DNA from: Coriobacteriales bacterium
GTDB lineage: Bacteria > Actinomycetota > Coriobacteriia > Coriobacteriales > JAEZZM01
Length of the DNA: 11,778 bases
Direction of reading: 5' to 3'
NCBI GenBank assembly: GCA_029983705.1
Contig: JASBYZ010000041.1
Span: 1 to 11,778 of the forward strand
A program made the position numbers and the translations under genes. Below the pieces are notes generated by a model, which saw only the letters and a list, made by a program, of their open reading frames with translations, did no database searches and was not told where the DNA came from. This document shows, in pieces, positions 1-5,266 of the stretch (position 1 is its first letter; every line of letters begins with the position of its first letter).

Positions 1-213
1 TACAACATTTGCAAAAAAGTCACGCTTATAAATTTTTGTGCTATCTGCATGGCGTGCAAGACCTACATGAAGACTTACATCTTTGCCAATAAATTCACTT
101 AAAGTTTTTGAAGAATTTACATTTAAGCCTTGTGCATTGATTTGATTACCTATCTCAGACATTACCAACAGTCTTAAATCATTTAATGCAAGTTGCTTAC
201 CATCTTTGTCTAT

Positions 214-462
214 AAGGTCAACGGTCTTATCGCCAATCTTAAGGGTTTTTACAACATAACCTTTATCAGTTGAGTATAAGATGTCACTTAGAGCAACGAT
301 TGCGCCTGTACCTCTAACGTCAGATACTTTAGCATCTTCATTTTCAACAGTGAGAGTTGCGCCTTTTTGATTGCCTTTAACTACATACTCAATACTAAAG
401 TTGCCCTTACCATTGATGCCAGCAATTTGAGCTTTTGCATTTTTATCAAATGCCTCATCTAC
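214..462 (-). repeat. Domain copy 2 of the surface protein
   Basis: It is read in the frame that is open from 588 to the left edge. It starts VDEAFDKN and ends near DKTVDL. It is followed by a segment (about 60 residues to the edge) containing TLSEFIGKDVSL. That segment resembles the PLKDLNGRSVKL segment just after the frameshift, so the repeat unit is longer than the core domain. Confidence 0.72.
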
Positions 463-613
463 TGCAGCTTCTTCACTGAGCATGCGGGCTGTGAACTCAA
501 GCTTTTCTGAATCTGACTTGAGGTCTTTAGCAATTTCACCTTCAAGTTTTACACTTCTACCATTAAGATCTTTAAGTGGTGTCAGAGCCTAAGTCTTGAA
601 TTTCTTCTTTGTT

Positions 614-862
614 GAAATCCATTTTTTGACCGTTGAGATTTAAGCTTTTAACAGCATAACCCTTATCAATTGAAGTGATTACTTTTTTAAGTGCTGTTAC
701 TGCACCAGTGCCGCTACCTTTGATGCTTGCAGCAGTTGCCTTATCATCAGTTGCGACTACAGTAAAGGTATTTGAATCTTTATCATACTCAGTTTCAAAC
801 TTACCCTTACCATCAATCTTTGAAGTCTCTTCAATAACGTTTTTATCAAAGGCCTTTTCTAC
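614..862 (-). repeat. Domain copy 1 of the surface protein
   Basis: Residues 82-164 of the frame starting at 1105. It aligns with the copy at 214-462: AFDKN, GKGxF, EY, GTGA, AL, DKGYxVK and a closing Asp recur in the same order with similar spacing. This is a protein-level duplication. The DNA is only locally similar, for example around the DKGY codons. Confidence 0.75.
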
Positions 863-887
863 TTCGCTTTCCTCTTTAGGAGCAGCT

Positions 888-932
888 TCTTCAGCTGGTG
901 CCTCTTCAGCTGGTGCCTCTTCAGCTGGTGCT
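888..932 (-). repeat. Three tandem 15-bp units encoding APAEE
   Basis: Forward-strand unit TCTTCAGCTGGTGCC occurs at 888-902, 903-917 and 918-932, with the last base of the third copy changed. It encodes an Ala-Pro-Ala-Glu-Glu repeat behind the signal peptide. The unit length is a multiple of three, so copy-number change would alter length and not frame. Confidence 0.9.
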
Positions 933-1178
933 TCAGTATCAGCTGCACTAGTTTCTGTTGGGGCAGCTGCTACCTCTGTTGTAGTTTCTGTATCCGCGCC
1001 TGCTTGACCTTCCTCAGCTGTTTGGGCATATGCCTGACTTACTCCAGCAAAAGGAATAAGACAAACAGATGCAACCAAAACTGAAAACATTGTTCTCTTT
1101 TGCATCGTTGACTCCTTTAAATAGTTTTGTCTATGCATTAAAGAATGCCTCTCTATGATATAGCGCATAAGAGTCTGT

Positions 1179-1208
1179 AATATTCAGTTTTAGTTACATT
1201 TTTGTTAA
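1179..1208 (-). promoter_or_regulatory. Possible promoter of the surface-protein gene
   Basis: On the minus strand TTAACA (1203-1208) is followed after 18 bases by AATATT (1179-1184). It lies between the ispE terminator and the gene start, leaving a leader of about 65 bases. The match is weak at -10. Confidence 0.3.
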
Positions 1209-1225
1209 TTTTTTTAGATACCAAA

Positions 1226-1266
1226 AGTGCAGCTAATGCCACTTTTTTGATAACATTAGCTGCACT
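1226..1266 (-). terminator. Hairpin after ispE, probable terminator
   Basis: There is a perfect 13-bp inverted repeat: AGTGCAGCTAATG at 1226-1238 and its complement at 1254-1266, with a 15-base loop. On the minus strand it follows the ispE stop by about 35 bases and is followed by only a short U-run (TTTT then GG), so it may be leaky. A smaller competing hairpin overlaps it (see findings). Confidence 0.65.
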
Positions 1267-1300
1267 AAATTAGAGTGTTAAAGAATGCAAGGATATAAGC

Positions 1301-2191
1301 TTAAAGTCTCTTAATTCCCGTCGACAATTTTGTGAGACAAGACCAATAGTCTAAATTCTGGGCTAAATCGTAAGCTTGCTTGGCTTCTTCTTCAGTGTCG
1401 AACACAGAAAATACACATGATCCAGAGCCTGTAATGTGGGCAACGCACGCACCAGCTTGATCAGAAAGGCACGACTGTGCTTTGGCAATTTCTGGAACTA
1501 GGTCAACAGCAGAAAGCTCAAGGTTATTTGCAACATGAGTTCCTACGATTTCAATATCTTTACTTCTCATACCTATAAGCATGAGGTCTATCGGAAAGAC
1601 AAGGTCAGAAAACTTATCAAACTCATCATAGGCATCCTTGGTGGATACGCCCGCCTTTGGCTTAAGCAATACTACTGGGGCAGATAAGCTTTCAAATTCT
1701 TCTAAGAACTCATCGCCAAAACCACCCATAAGCACTGGTGCTTGATAGAGAAGGGCAGCAACATCACTGCTAAGCGTTTTACCAAGCTCTATAAGCTCCT
1801 CTTTTGAAGCGCCCAGCTCAAAAAACTCGTTTAAGCCGTAGAGCACACAAGCTGCATCAGATGAGCCACCGCCAAGACCTGCTTGACTTGGGATATGTTT
1901 GACTACTGAGATTTTGCATTGCAAGTCAAGATCAAAGTGCTTGCTAAAGAGCTTAGCTGCTTTAAAGGCAAGGTTATCCTCCTCGGCTAAATTTTGAGGA
2001 GCCTCTTCACCGCTCATTTCAAACTCAAAGCTCTCTGATGGACTAAAGGTAATTTCATCGCCAAAATCAAGTGGATGAATAATTGTTTTTAAATAGTGAA
2101 ACTGGCCAGAAGCCTGAGGCTTGGTGCCTTTTTTCTCTTCAACACCAAGATACAAATTTACTTTAGCCGGAGCTAAGAAAGTAAGGCTCAT
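1301..2191 (-). CDS. ispE: 4-diphosphocytidyl-2-C-methyl-D-erythritol kinase
   Basis: Cytoplasmic GHMP-family kinase that phosphorylates the 2-hydroxyl of CDP-methylerythritol with ATP in the non-mevalonate (MEP) pathway to isopentenyl diphosphate. The 296-residue length is normal. Seen motifs: PAKVNLYLGV at residues 8-17, with Lys10 corresponding to the catalytic lysine; the glycine-rich ATP loop PSQAGLGGGSSDAA at 101-114; SSDVA at 141-145, carrying the likely catalytic Asp143; and the C-terminal GHMP motif ITGSGSCVF at 253-261. The start is ATG at 2191 with AAGGAAAA just upstream. Only 18 bases separate it from the veg stop, so the two genes are almost certainly co-transcribed from the veg promoter. 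A hairpin terminator follows. Nothing appears broken. Confidence 0.96.
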   Translation of the reverse strand: MSLTFLAPAKVNLYLGVEEKKGTKPQASGQFHYLKTIIHPLDFGDEITFSPSESFEFEMSGEEAPQNLAEEDNLAFKAAKLFSKHFDLDLQCKISVVKHIPSQAGLGGGSSDAACVLYGLNEFFELGASKEELIELGKTLSSDVAALLYQAPVLMGGFGDEFLEEFESLSAPVVLLKPKAGVSTKDAYDEFDKFSDLVFPIDLMLIGMRSKDIEIVGTHVANNLELSAVDLVPEIAKAQSCLSDQAGACVAHITGSGSCVFSVFDTEEEAKQAYDLAQNLDYWSCLTKLSTGIKRL

Positions 2192-2209
2192 ATAGTTTTC
2201 CTTATGGGT

Positions 2210-2494
2210 CTATTCTTGGGCGTTTGCAAAAATTACTTCATCAGTATCAAGATTGTAAAGCTCTACCGTTCCGGTAAGTACGTCAACATATTGGTAAGAC
2301 TGACGAGCCTTTCTACCACGCTTTTCATCAACTTCCATAACAAAAAGGGCAGGATGAACTTGGATTAATATACCGTCGCGCTCAATAATTCTTGAGCGTC
2401 CCATATTTGCTTTAACTTTGACGCGAGAACCTTGGAGCTCGGTGAGGGTATCTCTAATCTCATCAATTTTATTTACTGGCTCTTCTACATCCAT
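2210..2494 (-). CDS. veg: Veg family protein (DUF1021)
   Basis: Small cytoplasmic protein of the Veg family, 94 residues against about 86 in Bacillus subtilis. In B. subtilis Veg is highly expressed and has been linked to biofilm formation; its biochemical activity is not settled. Seen here: an N-terminal helix (IDEIRDTLTELQGSRVKVKA), then a small beta-rich part with R-S-R, GILIQVHPALFVMEV and SYQYVDVLTGTVEL. This is the typical Veg order. The start ATG at 2494 has GGAGG at 2504-2508. It is the first gene of a veg-ispE unit, a neighbourhood known from Firmicutes, behind a good extended -10 promoter. The family call is firm; the role in this organism is not known. Confidence 0.93.
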   Translation of the reverse strand: MDVEEPVNKIDEIRDTLTELQGSRVKVKANMGRSRIIERDGILIQVHPALFVMEVDEKRGRKARQSYQYVDVLTGTVELYNLDTDEVIFANAQE

Positions 2495-2536
2495 TAATTC
2501 TGTCCTCCGACATAATTCGCATACTACAAAATAAAA

Positions 2537-2565
2537 ATTATAGCAAGTACTTATGTGTACTTAGT
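2537..2565 (-). promoter_or_regulatory. veg: Extended -10 promoter of veg-ispE with adjacent palindrome
   Basis: On the minus strand TGC-TATAAT is present (TATAAT at 2537-2542, TG at 2544-2545), a perfect extended -10. The region where -35 is expected (about 2560-2565) matches poorly. The spacer is occupied by the inverted repeat AAGTAC-N6-GTACTT at 2545-2562, which could be an operator. The leader to the ATG is about 35 bases. Confidence 0.55.
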
Positions 2566-2566
2566 A

Positions 2567-2608
2567 GAGAAAACCCGCCACAAGCGCTTTTCAGGGCCTG
2601 TAGCGGGT
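2567..2608 (-). terminator. Terminator of the HtrA-type protease gene
   Basis: Inverted repeat ACCCGC (2573-2578) with GCGGGT (2603-2608), extended by a mismatch and three more pairs (ACA/TGT). On the minus strand it lies about 36 bases after the protease stop codon and is followed by TTTTC. It is a moderate terminator that insulates the veg promoter. Confidence 0.6.
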
Positions 2609-2644
2609 GAAATACTTAGTGCCTAGCAATCAATACTAAAAGTA

Positions 2645-4039
2645 TTAGTTACCAAAGAAATATTGATAGAAGTCGTATAGGTCATATGGACTGTACTCAT
2701 CAGCGTTTTGGTCTTCACCAGGGTTTTGTGGAAGACGTCTTTGGTTTGGATTGTTGTTTTGAGGAGTCTGTAATACCTCGTCACTACCTAATTTAACCTT
2801 AACAACTTCTTCTTTACCGTTTCTGTTGATGTTGAGCTCTACCGTCTCACCAACTAATTTTGCACGTACATGCATAATCAAATCATCAGCAGACTGTACT
2901 GGATCGCCCTCAAAGCCATAGATTACATCTCCTGGTTGAAGTCCAGCTTCTGCAGCAGGTGAGCCTTGAGTTACCTCATTTACAAGTGCGCCACTGGTGA
3001 TCTCTGGATCTACCTTAAAGCGTGATTGAGCAGCAATGCCAGGATTTACCGTTGAGAGGGTTACTCCAAGGTATGCATGGGTAACTGGTTTTCCTGAAAT
3101 GATTTGCTCAGCAATATTCATGGCATAGTTAACAGGAATTGCAAAACCTACACCAGAATAAGTACCAGTTCTTGACTCAATCAAGGTGTTGATACCAATA
3201 AGTGCACCATTTGCATTTACGAGCGCACCACCAGAGTTACCTGGGTTAATTGCAGCATCCGTTTGAATTAGGTTTGCATAAATTGAATAACCATTAGCAG
3301 ATGGCATGGTAGTTGATCTAAAGAGCGAAGAAACAATACCTGTTGAAACAGACTGCTCAAGACCAAATGGCGAACCAATAGCCATTACCCACTGGCCAAC
3401 GTTAATCTCATCAGAGTTACCAACATCAATAGGGGCAAAATCTTTAGCTGCTTTATCGTTTACCTTAACAACAGCAAGGTCAGAACTTGGATCAGTGCCA
3501 ATAAGATCTGCCTCGTAGGTCTCACCCTCTACCTTTACCTGAATTGCAGTAGCTCCAGAAACTACGTGCTCATTGGTGATAATATGGCCTTCTTTATCAA
3601 GAACAACTCCAGAGCCAACGCCTTGAATTTGTCTTCCGTTTTTAATGCCTACCATATCAATAGAAACAACACTTGGAAGTGCCTTAGCTGCAACTTTTTC
3701 TGGAAGCTTATAGCCTTCACCAGGACCAATAAGTCCACGTGTATCTCCTCTATTTAATTGCAATCCTTGGCCAGGGGTATTATTTTTCTTACCAAGACCA
3801 AGCCCTCTTTGTGGACTATTGCCATCTTGATTATTGTTTTGCTCATCTGTCTCATTGTTTTGAGCAGAATTATTATCGTTTTGTTGAGGCTGAACTTGTG
3901 CTGGGGCATCTTGTCTATTTGGCTCAAGCAAGTCATTGTAGTCTTCAAGCGCTCCGTAGCCGCCCGAACAAGCTGTAAGCGAAGCTGCTGCAAGCACACC
4001 AACAAGGCCTGCAAGAGCTGTATTCTTAAGTTTGTTCAT
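2645..4039 (-). CDS. htrA: HtrA/DegP-like trypsin-fold serine protease, lipoprotein form, one PDZ domain
   Basis: Extracytoplasmic quality-control protease. Residues 1-24 form a lipoprotein signal peptide with lipobox LTAC, Cys24 being the lipid-modified residue. Residues 40-100 are a Gln/Asn-rich flexible linker. The protease domain spans about 110-315, with catalytic triad His158 (ITNEHVV), Asp187 (SSDLAVVKV) and Ser269 (GNSGGAL). The PDZ domain is at about 320-418 (AYLGVTL, then SPAAEAGLQPGDVI). The tail (420-464) is again Gln/Asn/Pro-rich and ends in an aromatic cluster (YDLYDFYQYFF). All catalytic residues are present. The start has AAGGGAG at 4044-4050. A weak promoter (ACTTAA 4083-4088 and GATATA 4059-4064, forward-strand sense) may lie in the 60-base gap to the upstream ArsC-like gene. 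Gram-positive HtrA proteins are usually anchored by an N-terminal membrane helix, so lipid anchoring is the unusual feature. The htrA label is at family level. Confidence 0.93.
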   Translation of the reverse strand: MNKLKNTALAGLVGVLAAASLTACSGGYGALEDYNDLLEPNRQDAPAQVQPQQNDNNSAQNNETDEQNNNQDGNSPQRGLGLGKKNNTPGQGLQLNRGDTRGLIGPGEGYKLPEKVAAKALPSVVSIDMVGIKNGRQIQGVGSGVVLDKEGHIITNEHVVSGATAIQVKVEGETYEADLIGTDPSSDLAVVKVNDKAAKDFAPIDVGNSDEINVGQWVMAIGSPFGLEQSVSTGIVSSLFRSTTMPSANGYSIYANLIQTDAAINPGNSGGALVNANGALIGINTLIESRTGTYSGVGFAIPVNYAMNIAEQIISGKPVTHAYLGVTLSTVNPGIAAQSRFKVDPEITSGALVNEVTQGSPAAEAGLQPGDVIYGFEGDPVQSADDLIMHVRAKLVGETVELNINRNGKEEVVKVKLGSDEVLQTPQNNNPNQRRLPQNPGEDQNADEYSPYDLYDFYQYFFGN

Positions 4040-4099
4040 ATCTCTCCCTTCACATTTTGATATAGCTTTACTACCCTAAATTACTTAATCTAAGTGCGT

Positions 4100-4459
4100 C
4101 TATATCAAATCTTGATATTCTTGCTCCTTAAAGCCCACAAGCACGCCAGACTTAGAAACGAGTATTGGACGCTTTACAAGCATGCCATCACTTGCTAAGA
4201 GCTCATACTGCTCCTCTTCAGACATGGATGGGAGTTTATCTTTAATATTATTTACTCTATATATTTTTCCAGAAGTGTTAAAGAAGGATTTAAGGGGTTT
4301 ATCACTGAGTTTATGCCACTTTTTAATCTCATCTGCACTTGGATTATCCTCTTTAATATCTCTTATCTCATAAGAAATATTGTGCTCATCTAAAAACTTT
4401 TGAGCCTTTTTACAGGTAGAACACTTTGGATAGCAGACAAATAACAGGTCACTTGGCAT
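4100..4459 (-). CDS. ArsC/Spx-family thioredoxin-fold protein (YusI-like)
   Basis: Cytoplasmic 119-residue protein of the arsenate reductase-like family. Seen motifs: PKCSTC at residues 11-16, giving a CxxC (Cys13, Cys16) at the N-terminal end of the first helix; LKSFFNTSGKIYR in the middle; GMLVKRPILV near 92-101, containing the conserved Lys-Arg-Pro; and a C-terminal VLVGFKEQEY. The last motif matches the YusI-like branch better than true Spx regulators. True arsenate reduction is unproven; no arsenic resistance genes are nearby. Start ATG 4459 has AAAGGAG at 4470-4476. The terminator of the upstream amino acid transporter ends only about 24 bases before the start codon, so I see no room for a normal promoter between them. 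It could be transcribed by read-through, and could continue into the protease gene 60 bases downstream. Confidence 0.85.
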   Translation of the reverse strand: MPSDLLFVCYPKCSTCKKAQKFLDEHNISYEIRDIKEDNPSADEIKKWHKLSDKPLKSFFNTSGKIYRVNNIKDKLPSMSEEEQYELLASDGMLVKRPILVSKSGVLVGFKEQEYQDLI

Positions 4460-4482
4460 CTTGCTTTATCTCCTTTTTACAT

Positions 4483-4515
4483 AAAAAAGCGCGCGGCACA
4501 TAGAGTACTGCGCGC
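4483..4515 (-). terminator. Strong terminator of the amino acid ABC transporter operon
   Basis: GCGCGC at 4510-4515 pairs with GCGCGC at 4489-4494, extended by one G-U and one G-C pair. On the minus strand it is followed directly by six T (4483-4488). It starts about 10 bases after the ATPase stop codon. Confidence 0.88.
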
Positions 4516-4525
4516 CCAATTGCCT

Positions 4526-5266
4526 TTAGGAGATATTACCCAAAAATTCTTTGGTCCTCTCATGTTTTGGGTGTTCAAAGACCTCTTCGGGCTTACCTTC
4601 TTCAATAATATATCCGCCGTCCATAAAGACTACACGGTCGGCAACTTCACGAGCAAACTTCATCTCGTGAGTTACTACAATCATGGTCATTCCTTCTTCA
4701 GCAAGCTTTCTCATAACATCCAAAACCCCACGCACAAGTTCTGGATCAAGAGCTGAGGTTGCTTCATCAAAAAGCATTACGTAAGGATCCATTGCGAGTG
4801 CTCGTGCAATTGCCACACGCTGCTGCTGACCACCAGAGAGCTGAGATGGTTTGTGGTCAACTCTATCTGCAAGTCCTACAAGCTCAAGCTGTTTGAGCGC
4901 AATTTGCCTAGCCTCTTCTTTAGAACGCTTTAAGACCTTTTCTTGGGCGAGCATGACATTGCCCAGAGCGCTTAAGTGCGGAAAGAGATTGAAGTGCTGA
5001 AACACCATACCAATATGTTCTCTAAGCTTGCTTACGTTTACACCTTTTGCGGTAATTTCTTGGTCTCTAAAAAATATTTTTCCTGAGTCAGGTTCTTCAA
5101 GCAGATTCACACATCTCAAAAGCGTAGACTTACCAGAACCTGAAGGGCCTAAGATGACTACCACTTCTCCCTTATCGATCTCTAAATCAACGCCGTTTAA
5201 GACTTTAAGCTTACCGTAGCTTTTCTTTAAGTTTTCAATTCGTACTACTGCATTATTTGCCATCAT
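4526..5266 (-). CDS. glnQ: Polar amino acid ABC transporter, ATP-binding protein (GlnQ family)
   Basis: Cytoplasmic ATPase that powers the importer encoded with it. All motifs are present in 246 residues: Walker A GPSGSGKST at 40-48, Q-loop Gln90 (MVFQHFNLFP), signature LSGGQQQR at 143-150, Walker B VMLFDE at 163-168 followed by ATSALDPE, and H-loop His200 (VVTHEM). The Q-loop context HFNLFPHLS is typical of the GlnQ/HisP/ArtP group. The start ATG directly abuts the permease stop codon (TAG-ATG-ATG). The upstream AGCAGG is a poor ribosome site, so translation is probably coupled to the permease. A second ATG follows immediately and may be the one used. The symbol is a family label; the amino acid transported cannot be read from the sequence. 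Confidence 0.95.
   Translation of the reverse strand: MMANNAVVRIENLKKSYGKLKVLNGVDLEIDKGEVVVILGPSGSGKSTLLRCVNLLEEPDSGKIFFRDQEITAKGVNVSKLREHIGMVFQHFNLFPHLSALGNVMLAQEKVLKRSKEEARQIALKQLELVGLADRVDHKPSQLSGGQQQRVAIARALAMDPYVMLFDEATSALDPELVRGVLDVMRKLAEEGMTMIVVTHEMKFAREVADRVVFMDGGYIIEEGKPEEVFEHPKHERTKEFLGNIS

Larger units (their letters stand above)
1..1105 (-). pseudogene. Secreted/surface repeat protein, frameshifted and cut by window edge
   Basis: I do not recognise the family. The start at 1105 is supported by AAAGGAG at 1112-1118, six bases upstream; an in-frame ATG further upstream lacks a ribosome site. Residues 1-27 look like a Sec signal peptide (MQKR, hydrophobic core, AYA before QTAEE). 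Residues 28-81 are an Ala/Glu/Thr/Pro-rich low-complexity stretch with tandem APAEE units. Residues 82-164 are a domain beginning VEKAFDKN and containing DKGYAVKSLNLNGQ. The frame stops at TAA 572-574 after 177 residues. From 588 down to base 1 a different frame is open without any stop and carries a second copy of the same domain (VDEAFDKN, DKGYVVKTLKIGDK). One protein is therefore split by a net one-base shift between 575 and 588. I infer a secreted, possibly wall-associated protein. No anchor is visible because the C-terminus lies outside. An assembly error remains possible. Confidence 0.75.

Noticed and set aside
572..591. Programmed ribosomal frameshift joining the two frames of the surface protein
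   Set aside because: At the stop (ACC ACT TAA) the P-site Thr tRNA would have to re-pair on CTT after a +1 slip, with mismatches. No heptameric slippery site, prfB-like CTT-TGA or upstream Shine-Dalgarno stimulator is seen. A mutation or error is simpler.
675..1007. Plus-strand open frame rich in Ser/Ala/Val
   Set aside because: It is the complement of the Ala/Glu/Thr-rich repeats of the minus-strand surface protein, has no ribosome site, and its composition is explained by the repeat.
3739..4060. Several overlapping open frames on both strands
   Set aside because: They overlap the Gln/Asn-rich linker and signal peptide of the protease, whose codon bias (CAA/AAC) opens other frames. None has a ribosome site or family features.
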